Shown in pieces: positions 33,281 to 45,929 of a stretch of DNA of 64,000 nt. The notes beneath the pieces were generated by a model, which was given only the letters and a program-made list of their open reading frames with translations, was not told the origin of the DNA and did no database searches. The DNA is from Tenodera sinensis (lineage: Eukaryota; Arthropoda; Insecta; Mantodea; Mantidae), in contig CM060969.1 of assembly GCA_030765045.1 (NCBI GenBank), positions 58,161,716 to 58,225,715 on the forward strand, given 5' to 3'. Every line of letters begins with the position of its first letter. Positions within the stretch are counted from its first letter, which is position 1. The position numbers were made by a program, and so were the translations under genes.

Positions 33281-33958
33281 TGCTGAGTCCCGTATTTCAG
33301 GTCTGGGATTGTTTGTTTTTAAAGTGGGATTGGGTACCGGTAAAGATTTAGTTGTAAGCGTTGCTCAGTACCCGAAGGTGCAGCGCGCGTACAAAAGTAT
33401 CGGGCTGACCACTTACCTCCAGCAGCGGCTGCTAAGAAGCGTCGCCAACAGAGGACCGAACACACAAAGGATGCGCCTATATCCACCCGAAGGTGTTGCC
33501 TTTGGCCTTGTTGACTGAACCGCTACTGCTTTTTATTTAAATGCAGCTAAGGACGATTGATAGTCGTTTTTTGCTCATGTGTAGTTGCTAGGAAGCACAA
33601 AACTCTTCTCAGCGTGTAGTACTAGGAGACCAATCCTGGTACTTGATGCAAGCACTAGTCAGAAGCTCCAATGCAAAGACCAATCAGGAGTCAGCTGTTG
33701 TTGCCACTCCAGGAAAGCTAGCCTTCAGTGAGCAATAAAGCTTGCTTTTCAAACTTTTTCTTGTAGAGCTGCACCAGTTGTCTTGGCTAATATATTTATA
33801 TTAGCCCGAAGTTTGAAGCTCGTGCAATCCACCGGCTTGATTTGTAGCACTTCACCTTGATACGGGATCTCCTGCTCCGTAGAGAAGGGTGAAAATTCCG
33901 TCTTTCCACCAGTGTCCATCAAACATGTACGCGCTGTTCGAACACCAACGCTCGAATC
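33281..33958 (-). promoter_or_regulatory. 5' leader of LINE C1
   Basis: About 680 untranslated bases lie between the target duplication and the gag ATG. The first 200 bases align with the 5' leader of family A (4520-4720), including TGGACACTGG-GGAAAG, CAGGAGATCCCGT and the dyad at 33785-33806. Conservation across two families whose gag regions are quite different points to a functional promoter or RNA structure. Confidence 0.7.
33785..33806 (-). promoter_or_regulatory. 10-bp dyad in the leader of LINE C1
   Basis: Arms GGCTAATATA and TATATTAGCC pair perfectly around TT (plus-strand reading). The matching site in LINE A (4681-4702) differs at base pair 2 by a compensatory change. Confidence 0.6.
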
Positions 33959-33969
33959 CAAAGACGATA

Positions 33970-34799
33970 GTATTGACTTCTCTCCTTTTATACCCAGTCC
34001 CATCAATATCCATAGTATCCGTATCCGTATTCAAGGACATGAGAAGTTATGCTGTAACTTGTGTATCTTTCTTGTCCCATGTTTCTTAATTTTGGATTAA
34101 TATTTAGATTGAGTATTAGATAAATATATCTTTATGCCTTAAATCTTTGGACTCATATCATTTAGCAACACACCTTCCGAGTATAAAGTAGTGCTCAGAT
34201 ATCAATATTCTAGAATTATACAATAGTTATTTACAGGTATGTTTCGAGAAACACAAATTAACCTTAACAGGGGACATATTTTTCTCTTTATACATTACAA
34301 AGTTATTGTTCATCCATAATGAACCTGATTATTGTACCTAAATAAATGAAATAAGGTATTTATAACATAAATAGTATCAAAATATTTCTGCTTCTAGAAA
34401 CTTCGCAATATGTCCTGTAGTGCTAGAATAAAGTTTTTAGAAGCAAATGTAAACTGTCACTTGCACACATCTATAAAGCCAATTGAACATACCACACAAG
34501 TAGGACCTCTTTTGACCTGACTTAGCTCCTAGTCGTATACACTGCTTGAGATACAAAATCACCTAAAATGCCCACCGTATTAATGAACTAACCGAAATAT
34601 TTTCAGAGAATGTGGTGATGTCTGAAACAGGTAAACAAGTAGGATCCTTATGACCTGTTTGCTCAAATTTCGGGGTTACAGCTGTAACTTTCTAAAGTGC
34701 TAGTACTCCACTGGCTAATACTAACCATTCCAGAGCACAACAGACGAAAAGGAAGCCACGTAAAGCTTTCTGACACGATGATTATGACATCAGTGTTGA
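33970..34799. other. unassigned A/T-rich spacer
   Basis: No coding, repeat or RNA signal is recognised. Confidence 0.5.
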
Positions 34800-34817
34800 G
34801 CATATATCATTGGTTTT

Positions 34818-35895
34818 GTGTTCGAACAGGACGCAGAGTCCGAAGATGAGGCGGAGGACCTACCCCCCGCAACAACTAAACTCCAAAACCTACCCCAACA
34901 CGGACAACAACGACCAGCTAGACTACCACCATCACCTAAACCGATACGTAAGCAAAACGCACCACAACCCTCCACCTCTACTGCCACTCCTACTCCTACG
35001 CAGAACCCCACCCAAAATCCCGAGCTCCAGAAACCACCGAGGATAATAATCCCGGACAAAACCCAAACAGTTAAGGTCCCCCGGCTTCTCCGGGACTCCC
35101 TGCCAGCTGGAGCTTATAAACTCAAAATCACGAGGGACTGCCTCAAGCTCTTCCTCCAGTACAAGAAGGACGCCAACCAAACCATGCAGCTCCTGAAGGA
35201 TGCCGGAGTAGAAAACTGCAGTTTCACCCCCCGGAACGACCAGCCTCTGCGATGTGTAGTCAAACGTCTCCCAGTGGATATGGAGGTAGACTATATCAAG
35301 GACCTGGAGCAGAAGGGGTATACTGGCGTCCAGGTACGTGAGCTCATTTCCCGCGGCAGGCCTCTGCCAATGTTTCAAGTAAGTCTCGACAGGACCACCA
35401 CCAACCAAAAAATTCTTCAAGAACGAGAGGTGTGCCATATGATGGTCACCGTGGAGGTCTTGAAAACTAATGCCAACATCACCCAGTGTTATAACTGCCA
35501 ACAGCTGGGGCACACTTACAGAATGTGTCAGATGACCTCCCAGTGTGTCCTTTGCGTTGCCCTCCACCGCCTTGCTGACTGCCCCCAAAAGGCAAAGCAG
35601 GACGCTGAACCCCACTGCGCAAACTGTGGGGAAGCGCATCCTGCCAGTTACAGGGGGTCTGAGACGTTCAGAAACGAACGCCACCGCCGTCAACTGGTAA
35701 CCATAGCCAGGACCACTCCAAGTGCTCAACCAGGGCCCAGAACCATTCAACACCCGGCCCCGGTTCAACCAGGATCTCAACCTCCCAGCTCTCTTAGCAA
35801 AACTGCAGCCTTTCCTGATTAACTTCAGAAGCTGCACAAGCACTATGGAGAAAACAGAAACCATCATATGCCTCCTCTCAACCCTCCTAGAGTAA
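34818..35895 (+). pseudogene. gag-like ORF1 of LINE D1, 5'-truncated
   Basis: The open frame 34818-35822 holds a proline-rich stretch, a central region (RVIRG-like CVVKRLPVDMEVDYIKDLEQ, then GRPLPMFQVSLDR), and zinc knuckles CYNCQQLGHTYRMC, CVLCVALHRLADC and CANCGEAHPASYRG. A frameshift near 35815 moves the C-terminus to the frame that ends in ICLLSTLLE and a TAA at 35893-35895. This stop touches the ORF2 ATG (TAAATG). No ATG is available at the 5' side. Confidence 0.85.
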
Positions 35896-38559
35896 ATGGC
35901 CGATGTAAGGGGAGGTACAACTTTAACCCACGCGCTCCTGTGGAATGCAGATGGCATCCACAGGCACCAACGCGAACTTGAAAACTACCTACGGCGTAAT
36001 AAAATTGACGTCGCATTTATCTGTGAAACAAAATGAAAACAAGAGCACGCTTTTAAGCTCCAGGGCTTCCAAATTTTCCGGAATGACAGAATTGGCAGAC
36101 GGGGAGCAGGGACTGCTCTTTTGCTGAGCAACTCAATTGCTCATGCTCCTGTCACGCTACCTGCAATGGCAGCTTTAGAGTACACGGCTCTTAAAACACG
36201 GGTTAATAGTCAAACGGTGATGCTGGTAGCACTTTATCGGCCCCCAACTCCCCAGATTTCATATGTGACCTCGAACAAGTCCTCGCTTTAGAGGAGCATG
36301 TTATAATTGCAGGAGATTTCAATGCCCGGTAACCCTGGTGGTTTTCACGCCGGGAAAACGCGGCGGGAAATCTCTTGGTTGAACTTATAACTGATAATGA
36401 TGAAATTGAGGTACATCTTCCCCCACAACCCACCTTTTGGCATCGATCAGGGCACTTTGACCCTGAGATTCTGGACATCGTACTCAAAAAATGCGACACT
36501 GTTAAACAACTTTACTGTGTATCACAGCCTGGACTCCGACCATCTTCCTGTGCATTTCGACATACAAGGTGGTATTTCAGCCGGTGTCTCTGGCCCTCGA
36601 AAGAGGGCAGACACCGACTGGAATAAGTTCACCATCGAAATGCACGGGATGGCGCAACCCAGACTGTCATACTTTAGCGAGGCAGACATAGATGACGCCA
36701 TTGAAAACTTTACTGCCTCGCTACACACAGCCAAGAGAAGTGTTACCACATACACCACAAGACCACCCGGGTTTTGCACGTACCCCGAGGTAGAGCAACT
36801 CATTGCGCGGAGACGACGCTTGACAAAACTGTGGCGATACACCCGACAGCCTGAATGTAAAGTGCTAGCAAAATGGCTACGCAACGTCATTCGGCAACAA
36901 ATTAAAATCAACAAAATTGAACAGTGGGAAAACAAAATGCTGAGTACCACCCATTCGGACTCTTCTTTGTGGAAATTACTAAAGGGTTTCAAAGTTTCCA
37001 CGAGCGTTAACACCGCAACTGAGGCGCTGCACACTCAAGGCGGCCTGCACTTCTCCGAAGAGCAGGAAGCCGAGGTCTTCGCTGACTGTCTCCAAGACAG
37101 ATTCACCGAAAACCCAGTGACCAACTGTGAAATAGAACGGGAGGTCCAGACGTGGGTACAAACCTGGGTGGCGCAGAAGCAAGAGCAACAACTACCCATC
37201 ATAACACCGCAGGAAGTTTTCAAGCTCATTGGGAAATTGCCTAATGGGAAAGCTGCCGGCCCAGACAAAGTGACTTATGAGGAACTTAAGCATCTCTCGA
37301 GAAAAGCTCTGGTGCAACTAACAAAGATATTTAACGCCTGTTTGCAGCAAGCCTATTTCCGCTCTACTTGGAAACGAGCTAAGGTTATCATGCTCCCAAA
37401 GCAAGAGAAAAGCACCAAACAACCGCAAAACTACCACCCCATTAGTCTTTTGTTTACTATTGGTAAATTGCTCGAGAAATGTATCCTTTCTCCACTACAA
37501 AAAACAGTCTCGGCAACACATGAACTCTCAAATTCACAGTTTGGCTTTAGAAAAGGACATTCCACTGAACTACAGCTCCTCAGACTAGCTGATGACGTAA
37601 CAGAGCAATTTAACAATTTGGCTTCAACGTTGGTGCTATTTCTGGACGTATTTGACCGCATTTGACCGGTGCTGGCACAATGGCCTCATTTACAAACTGC
37701 ACCACAATTTCCCGTCTCTTCAAAATTATCTACACTTGCTGCACAATTTTCTAGAAAAACGGCAGTTTTACATCCAAGTGGGCCGCTCCTCCTCACGGGA
37801 GCGAGTGATGCGGGCTGGCGTCCCACAAGGGGCAATAATGTCCCCTTTTCTGTACATATTATTCACTAATGACTTCCCAGTGGACGTCAGATGCAAGGTC
37901 ACCATGTATGCTGACGACACTGCAATATACAACCACAATAGAAACCCACGTTTCGGCCTTGCAGAAATGCAACGTTATGTGAACAACTTCCTCTCATGGC
38001 AACATGACTGGAAAATCAAAATTAATCCCGACAAATGGCAGCTGATTCATTTCTCTAAGCGGCATCACACTTTGGCAATGGACCTAACGGTCGGTGGTCA
38101 AATATTGCACTGCCGTCAGCAGGTTAAATACTTAGGTGTCACCTTGGACCGCACAATGTGTTGGTCCACCCACATAGAAATAGCGTCAATAAAGGCAGAC
38201 AGCGGCTAAAGTTGTGCGCCCCCATCTTCCGTAGTAAACAGTTGCGACTGAAGTCAAAACTGATACTATATAGGTATTTTATTCTTTCGGTGGTCCTGTA
38301 CGCGTGTGTGGCCTGGGCTAGTGCCTCCAAAACTGCCCTGAAACAACTCCAAACCCTCCAAAACCTCTCCCTCAGAAAAATCCTCTCTGCTCCACTCCTC
38401 ACCACTAACCACTCTCTTCACCTCGAAACCCGGATCCTATTCATCACGGAGGCAATAGAAAAACGAGCAATGGCGGCATGGACGCGAATTAGAAACCACG
38501 AGAATGGCGCAATCGCCAATATCGGCAAAGGCGAGCCGAAGCACCGCATACTAGAATAA
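35896..38559 (+). pseudogene. ORF2 (endonuclease and RT) of LINE D1
   Basis: The endonuclease starts MADVRGGTTLTHALLWNADG, with ICET followed by a stop, GRRGAGTALLLSNS and IIAGDFNAR before another stop. RT occupies 36397-38209: GPDKVTYEELKHL, NYHPISLLFTIGKLLEKC, SNSQFGFRKGHSTELQLL, LDV, then a small duplication at 37640-37665 that breaks the frame. AFDRCWHNGLIYK, AGVPQGAIMSPFLY and catalytic MYADDTAIYN follow. After a shift near 38190 the C-terminal part continues to KGEPKHRILE. Catalytic aspartates remain, but the frame is broken in at least four places. Confidence 0.88.
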
Positions 38560-38885
38560 AAATATTTTAGAAGCGGCTAGGCTCGCCGACTAATGCGCGT
38601 CCATGCAACCTCGTTCCCAGGACCCATAAATGTTCTGGCAGAGGCCCTCGTCTCGGAAAAATATTCAGGAGCTGCCACCGCGGGACAGTGTGAATAGTGT
38701 AAATAGTGCAGTGCGCGAGCTGAGACGCATATTTCTGATGTGCCCAGTGCAAATGAATGTGTGTGTGTGCATAAGTGTGTGCGTGGGTGAATGCGTGAGT
38801 GTTCTGTAAATAGTGTAAATATGTACATATGTATATAAAACAAAGAAGGAACAGAACTAAAAGAAAGACAAAAATGAACTATTCT

Positions 38886-38908
38886 CGGTGACCTAATGAT
38901 GGTCACCG
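38886..38908 (+). promoter_or_regulatory. 3' UTR hairpin of LINE family D
   Basis: Arms CGGTGACC and GGTCACCG pair perfectly around TAATGAT. The D3 copy (62857-62890) keeps the site in weaker form (CGGTGGCC and GCTCACCG), both followed by GTATGGGTTT. A second conserved block, ATTGTACCGGCACCAGGC, lies about 90 bases downstream in both copies. It may be an RT recognition site. Confidence 0.55.
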
Positions 38909-39055
38909 TATGGGTTTAGGATATAACACCAATCAATTGTAAAAATGTACAAAGCTATTTACATGTATATGTAAATTTAAGCCTGTAAGCCGGGCCGATT
39001 GTACCGGCACCAGGCTAAGAAGTCTTAATAAACTAAACTTGAAAAACTAAAACTA

Positions 39056-39612
39056 AAGCTCTTTAATTACTTTTTTTTGTCTTTCTTTTGAAGAGAACAT
39101 ATTTATGCTGTCAATTTATGCGTTTTTATTTCAATACATCGGTAAAATTAATTACAATTCTTGCTGACAAAACTTTGAATACTGCTCATCATTCGTATGT
39201 CGTACTTCAAAATGGGAAGTGGTTTAAAGGGTAAAAGAAAATATAAATACATCTAAGTCTTTACGTCAGTGTTACAGGAACTGCTGGAGATGGTGACCTG
39301 GGTTTTAATGGCAGAGTTGACAGCGTTGATGGAACGATCGTCGTGCCCTATCCCAGTAGTATTCATCCTTTTTTTATCTTCGTAGCCCCAAAAACAATGT
39401 TCCATTCCAGCCTTAGAGTTATATAATATATATGCATATATAACCATATCTAAAATAGTTTTAAGGCTTTATAATTTATTATATATTACAAAAAGAGGAT
39501 TATGCTATAAATGTATAAAATAAATATAGGAACTGTATTACACGTTACACATATACAAAAACTATGAAATTCTAATGTTTTTGACCTATTCATGATATGG
39601 CTGAGCTTGTTT
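39056..39612. other. unassigned A/T-rich spacer
   Basis: No coding signal is recognised. The end adjoins the B3 target duplication. Confidence 0.5.
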
Positions 39613-39624
39613 TCTGGACACCAG

Positions 39625-42600
39625 TCCCCCCCCCCTCCAGGGCCCTACTACGGTAGGTATGGGTTTGGCACACCTTGGGTCCCAAGCCATACTCTCGATT
39701 GGGTTCCTCTAAGGAGCGAGAGGGCATATGCTAAACACCCAATCTACTTTGGTTTTCTTAATTGTTTGGCCTCAAAAATTGTACCCTCCTGAACAATTCC
39801 TGATGGATACCTTTTGCGCGGTTTGTTGGTGGACGGGGAGACGCAAGATGTGACTGGGTAGCCACGTAATTACCAGCCCCTGTGTTCGTATCCGCTGATA
39901 AATGTCAGTCCCGGGGAGGGGCCATCGCATGAGCTGATGCACTCCTGAAGGCGACTAGGTCCCACTGTCTATACATAGGAGTTGAGACCCTAGCGTGAGC
40001 AAGGTCCAGGCCAGGATTCTCACCTAAGCCGGGGTGGTGCCCAGGAAGTGAGCATGCCATCGGAGACATTTGCAATGGTGGAGGATATCATCGCCATGAC
40101 ACATGTCAGAAACAACCAAAAATATATAAGGTTATGGTGAAGGAAATAGTCGAGTGTTGCGGTCCTCGCTACTTAGTTATTTCTAGAACTGAGGGGGGTA
40201 AAACGTTTTTGCCTCTGGTTGAAGCCCATTCAGCAGACCAGACAGCAAAGATACAGAAAGCAAGTACGTTAGCCAGCTATCCAGTACGTGTTGACTTGCA
40301 CAGAACATTGAACTCCTCATGCGGTATGGCTAGTACCCGCACATTAAACGGACTAAGAAATGAGGAGACTAAGGAAAATCTGGAAGAACAAGGAGTTACC
40401 TGTGTTTATCATGTCCATCGCAAAGAGAGGTGAATTGAAGCCTACTCGTAGCCTGTTCCTGACCTTTGATCGGGTAAATATCCCACAAAGGATTAAAGCA
40501 GCATATGAATCGACCGAAGTAAGGTATACATCCCTCAGATGCTTTAAGTGTCACCACTCTGGACACACAAGCGAACTGCGTAATAGAGAAGCTACCTGCG
40601 TCAATTGCGGAGGCATAGTACACTCCCAATTGTGTCAACTGCAGTTCACACATCCAGCTAGTTCCGGAGAATGCCCTCGTCTAATGGAGTAAAGGGCGAT
40701 CCAGGCAATCCGACTCACAGAAAAGGTGTCCTCTAGAGGTCCGGAAACTCCTACGTATCTGACAACCCACCCTTGCAAAGACCGATACCTATAGTTGCAG
40801 CTAGGCCGGTACTGAAAAGAGAAATCGCTACAAAAACCTGCGATCAAAACGGATCCACAATTTCAGAAAGGATTCTCGTAGCAAGAAGAGTTCCAAAATC
40901 TTCAACATCTACAGGTAAATCTATGTCTCCTACCAAGTCCGCAAATAAAATGAACACCTCTACAAGGTCATCGTCAAAACTGTCAATTTCCAACAATGGT
41001 ACGAGTAAGCCCGTTAATTATGACGCTTCGCCGAAAAGTTCAGGACAGGGTATGCAAGAACCGACTTCCTCAAAGAAGAAAACATGTCTGTTCCCAGTAA
41101 TCCAAGGGGAGAGAAAGGGTTCATCCCCTCAAAGGTCCTCTTCTGAGGAATCCTATCGATTTCCTGTCCCTTGATGGACGGATGAATGTCGGAATGCCAT
41201 TCGTGCTCGAAAGCGTGCTCCTAGGGCTTTTTAACGTCACCCTACATTAGATAGCCTAATCCAATACAAGAAAATGCGTGCCAGGTTCAGAAAAGTAATT
41301 AAGGATAGCATAAAGACATCATGGAGTACGTTTGTAGCTTCATTTAAGCGATATACATCTTTCTCGGTTATATGGAACAAGTAAAGACGCGTAGCCGGTA
41401 AATCGATCCATATACCAATTGTGGGCCTTAAAACAGGTACAGGAGCTGTTATTGATCAATTTCATGTGGCCAACACGTTTGGCAGTGCTTTCGCTCAAGT
41501 GTCTAGCTCAGATAACTGTTCCCCTGAGTTCCTTCTAATGAAGACTCAGGTGAAATCTCAAGGCTTGGCGTTTCGTCCTAGAAACGAAGAAGATTTCAAT
41601 TGCCTTTTCACCACGGAGAAGCTAGAACATTCTCTTTCATCTTCGGGACTATTAGCACCAGGACCAGACGGTATTTACATACAAATGTTATAACAGCTCT
41701 CCCCTGAAGGAAAGGCATTCCTCTCAAGGTGTATAATCGTGTTTGGGTTGACAGTATTGTTCTGGAAAACTGACGGGAGGCCATTGTTGTATCGATTTTG
41801 AAAGCTGTAAAGAATCGACATCTTCCCTCAAGCTGCCGTCCTATTTCCCTCACCAGTTGTGTTTGCAAGGTGATGGAACACATGATCAATGGACGATTGG
41901 TAATGGTGATTAGAAAATCGTAACCTACTGGCTAACATTCAGAGTGGTTTTTGACGACGCCGTTCAACTGTAGATCATCATGTGTCGATATCGACGCAGA
42001 TAATGGACGAATTTATAAATAACTGTTAAACCGTTGGCATGTTTTTCGACCTCGAGAAGGCTTATGACACTTGTTGGCGAACAAGGGTCCTACGATCCCT
42101 ATACAGCTGGAATATGCGAGGACGCCGCCCACTACTCATTCAGGAGTTTATGAAGCACTGCGTTTTCCGAGTAAGTGTTGACCGGTCTTTTTCTAATCCT
42201 TTTGTTCAGGAGAGGGGAGTACCTCAGGGTTTGGTATACGAAGTGTCACACTGTTTTCTGTAACAAATGTGTTCCACTTGGAATTTGGTAGACTACGCCG
42301 TACATTGTACTTCTCAGCACACGGCGCCTGCAGCAGTGATTAAACAATCTTCAAGAATGGAGCTCAAAAGACTGCTTTCGTTTCTCAGCTGAGAAGTAGA
42401 TATGCGTTAATTTCTGGCACGTAGGTGACCATTACCACCTTCGCTCCGTTTCAGCTCAGATTTACTACCCTTCGCAGACGAGACGTGTTTCCTGGGGTTG
42501 ATCTTGGATAGGAAGCTTAGCTGGTCATTCCATATAGCACAGCTAAAAGCACTTTATGACCTTTCCCTGAATATCTTGCAGGTACTAAATGGCAAATCGT

Positions 42601-44134
42601 GGGGAGCGGATCGTGCAATTTTGCAGCGAATGTATCACGCATTGAACCGATCCAAACTAAACTATGGGTGTATCGTTTATTCTTCAGCACGGCCATCTGT
42701 ATTGAGAAGATTAGACACAGTCCATAATATGGGCATTCGCATGGAATGGGAGCTTTCCAACAAGCCCAGTTGTGAGCCTTTACGCCGAATCGGCAGAACC
42801 TCCTCTGCAATATCGGGGTTAGATTCTCTTAGCAAATTATGGTTGTGCGCTTAGGTGTATGCCTAAGTACCCAACGTTTGCTTCCTTTTTCAACATCATG
42901 CCAAGCCCAACGACATAGAAATAGCACCCTTAGTCCTAAGTCAGCTTGTTTTCGCTTCCGGGAGCTTCTTAAAAAGCTTGCTATTAAATACCTAACATGT
43001 TTCCCAAAGTAGAGAGGCTCTACCCCCTTGGTTACGTGGCACGTCCCATGTAGATCTTGGAAAGACCGCACACCGGAAGTCCACGATGCCTATATCTAGT
43101 ATCCTCACTTGCTTTTTAAAATTTTTGTTGGGTTACACTGACCGACGTTTTATTTACATCGATGGATCAAAGAGCACTAGCGGTGTCGGATGTGCTTATG
43201 TTTATAGAACCGAGTCACATACATTCGGTTTTCATAATAGCGCTTCCATTTATACTGCAGAGCTGTATGCAATATACCGAGCCGTTTTATATGTACGTCG
43301 TCGTAAATTAGGTGACTGCCTGGTTTTGAGTGATTCTCTTACTGCACTTCAGAGCCTTCTTGAGCTACACAACTCCTATCCTATTGTACAACATATCCAG
43401 GAAGCCCTCCATGTTTTACGCACCTCTGGCGTCAATGCCATACTTGCATGGATTACCGGTCACATAGGTTTGCCGAGGAATCAAATGGCGGATTTGGGAC
43501 AAAAGACGCAATCACAGAACCCAGTATTACCATCTCACGTATTACTTCTAAAGACTTTATCTTTGAGTTCGGAGAGGGGAGCTGTCGTGCTGACACGAAG
43601 AGTGGTCAGCTCTCCGCAGCAATAAGCTTAGAGAAGTGAAAGAACTTCCAATATACTGGGTAACTTCCTCTCGCACAGGTCGTCGCGAGGAGGTTAACTT
43701 GAATTGGTTGCTTATGGGTCACTAATTTTTCGCATGGTTACCTTTTTAAGCGGGACCCTGCTCTTCTTTTTCCGCTGTGCGACAACCTTTTGTCAGTCCG
43801 TCACGTGCTGCTAGAGTGTTTCCCTAACGCACATTCGAAACTCTCTGCACCTTCCTGCGGAGGTCCTGGCCGGCAACAAACAAGTGGTCGAAGGAGTTTT
43901 GAGGTTTTTAGCGAAGATGGAAGTGATCTTGAAGATATATAACTTTTGATATCAGATTTTTATACTCTTTTTACATCTTTGTAACTTTATTTTACTTCCG
44001 GCGTTTACCTCTCTGTTTTGTATATTTATGCATATTTATTTTCGTTTTTACTAGTAATTTCATTTTACATTGAAGTTTATATCTTACTGTTTTTAAGGCG
44101 CTGATGATCAGGTAGTTGAGGGCCCTTAAACCTA

Positions 44135-44194
<60 letters not shown>
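39625..44194 (+). mobile_element. I-clade LINE copy B3, 5'-truncated and decayed
   Basis: TCTGGACACCAG (39613-39624) and TCTGAACACCAG (44195-44206) form a 12-bp duplication with one mismatch. The 5' side begins at a C-run matching the middle of the B1 5' UTR, so the ribozyme region is absent. Gag (40134-41170) has CFKCHHSGHTSEL and CVNCGGI. The endonuclease is deleted: gag sequence joins a region before RT near 41160. RT traces include FDLEKAYDTCWRT (42045). RNase H (43140-43520) keeps IYIDGSKSTSGVGCAYVYR, AELYAIYRAV and SDSLTALQSLLE. The 3' hairpin is damaged and runs into a (CT)n tail. Very many stops are present. Confidence 0.88.
40070..41170 (+). pseudogene. gag remnant of LINE B3
   Basis: Broken frames match the B1 gag: CCGPRYLVISRTEGGKTFL (about 40150), LVEAHSADQTAKI, SYPVRVDLHRTLNSSCGMAS, LKPTRSLFLTFDRVNIPQRI and CFKCHHSGHTSEL, then the serine-rich tail with STSTGKSMSPTKSAN. 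The N-terminus starts near the conserved ATGCCATCGGAGACATT at about 40052. Several frameshifts and one stop occur, and a piece is missing near 40200 compared with B1. Confidence 0.8.

Positions 44195-44197
<3 letters not shown>
44137..44197. repeat. (CT)n microsatellite at the LINE B3 tail
   Basis: About 30 TC units directly follow CCTTAAACCTACA of the B3 end and end at the target duplication. Confidence 0.95.
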
Positions 44198-44200
<3 letters not shown>

Positions 44201-45929
44201 CACCAGCTCCTCTGTTCGTGGCTGAATGTTCGTTGGTGCGAGTATCAATGGTGATTCTAGATTCAAGCGATTTTTTTGTTTTATTTAGATTGCTCTCAAT
44301 ACAGAGAAACCCTACTCACGCAAATAAGTGGAGGGGAATGGAAAGTGTTTAATGGCAGTGTCACCAAGTTTAGTACATTCTTTGTGTGCATAATACCGAA
44401 ATCACAAATTCGATTTTTATTTTCATGAACCGTCAACAGAGATTTCCAAGGACCTTTTTTAATTTTAATGGGAACATCGCAGGAATTGACGGCGGTGGTG
44501 CAAACAATTTGTAATCCAATCTTGTGCACTGTCTATCGTCTCTCTCACTATCCGGAAAGGGCTTTAAAAACTGTGACCACAGATTTTGTAGGCCCATTAA
44601 CAATACCAACTGGTCGATAGAGTAAACAAAATGGGTTCTTGGACAAAGAGCAATTCAAATCTCTCTGGCTGACATATTTTTCGTTATTTGTAATCATTCA
44701 GGAAACATATTATACTGACTATTCTTATTTTAAGTTTTATTATTTTTCATTATTTGTGATTATTTAGCAAACATGTATACTGATTTTAAATTTTATGTAC
44801 CTTCTAAGAATTTTTCACGTACTCCTGGGAGTACGCGTAGCCCAGATTGAATACGCCCACTCTATTCCAGAGCGGCATCAAGGAAATGATGGCAGTGTTA
44901 TTGCTCTTCTTCATATGTAATAAAAAAGAAAGAAAATAAAACAGTACATGTATGACAGGAAGCGAACCCATGATCATCGGGAGAATAGGTTTTGGTGTTA
45001 ATAATTAAGAGCAATTAAACGTTTCTATGGTAGACTACATAACGCAAGGAGACAACTAATCGTTGTTCAGTGTTGCATTGTCAGGAGATTAGTGCGATCT
45101 GTGAGAGATTTGTGTGGATTCAATCTTGAGAACGCTGATAACGACCTGCTGAAAATCGATATTTCTATGCTCGAGCACTAATTTTAAAGACATGCTAACC
45201 CAATATTTTTACTCGGTTGGCTTTAACACTGACTTATCAGCAGGCACAGGAATTGTATGAAAATGCATATTTTTTCTCTGTTGTCAGAAAGTGTGATCAG
45301 TTCGCATGTGAGCGAATTGCTAAATTTCTAATAATTTAAATAAGATTTTTATGTTTATATAATGGCATATTTTCACGTTTTGTTATTATAAATAGTATTT
45401 CTGTATTTTTCAAATTATGCTGCATATTTGCATGCTTTACATAAAAAATTTAAAATTTTTATTTATTTGTTGTGAATTTGCTGCCCATAAATCGGTCTTG
45501 AAACTTGGCAACACTGATAGAAACTTGCAACTAAACCCTGCAACGCATTTAGCTACGTCATTTCGGGAAATCCCCGCCTTGTCTGGTTTGTTTCATCATT
45601 CTAGCATTACAAATGAAAGTGGGTGTTTAGGGGTTCTCGGAATAACGTTCAACTGTTGTTTGTAAACATAATATAATATTAATTTAGTTTGAACTTGTTT
45701 AATTCCTCTTGATTTATAATAAATTGTATCGTATTAAAGAAATGAATTTCAAAATATTCAAGTGTTACTTTATAGTTTGTTTTAGAGATTCACTTCCGAA
45801 ATTTGACAGCAGGTTCATAAATCACAATAATTTCTCATTTCATCATTTGTGAGTTGAGACTTGACGTCAGTGGATTGCAGCTTGTACATACGAGTATAAA
45901 GTTTTTGTTTTCATAGAATCGTGCCGAAA
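44198..45929. other. unassigned A/T-rich region
   Basis: A short stretch near 44560-44620 reads ALKTVTTDFVGPLTIPTGR and resembles the start of a retroviral-type integrase core (VT-DFVGPL). Nothing around it supports a retroelement. The rest holds no recognised gene. Confidence 0.4.

Larger units (their letters stand above)
28597..33958 (-). mobile_element. Jockey-type LINE copy C1, full length with 11-bp target duplication
   Basis: CAAAGACGATA at 28586-28596 and 33959-33969 is a perfect target duplication around the whole element (about 5.36 kb). On the minus strand the order is leader (33958-33281), gag (33280-31601), ORF2 with endonuclease and RT (31617-28957), and a 3' UTR ending in GCAGGACGGACGGACGGA, a GGAC repeat tail and not poly-A. 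There is no RNase H, as in the Jockey clade. Many frameshifts make it inactive, but no large piece is missing. Confidence 0.92.
34800..39055 (+). mobile_element. Jockey-type LINE copy D1
   Basis: It contains gag lacking its N-terminus, ORF2 (endonuclease and RT) and a 3' UTR of about 480 bases with a conserved hairpin (38886-38908). It ends in an adenine-rich tail (AATAAACTAAACTTGAAAAACTAAAACTAAA). The gag frame opens without an ATG at 34818, consistent with 5' truncation near 34800. No target duplication was found. The same 3' end occurs in D3, which defines the family. Confidence 0.88.

Noticed and set aside
34932..35957. Minus-strand frame of 341 codons over LINE D1 gag
   Set aside because: It is a shadow of the plus-strand gag, which has zinc knuckles.
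44560..44640. Retroviral-type integrase start (VTTDFVGPL)
   Set aside because: Only about 15 residues fit and there is no zinc finger, catalytic triad or LTR nearby. Chance cannot be excluded.
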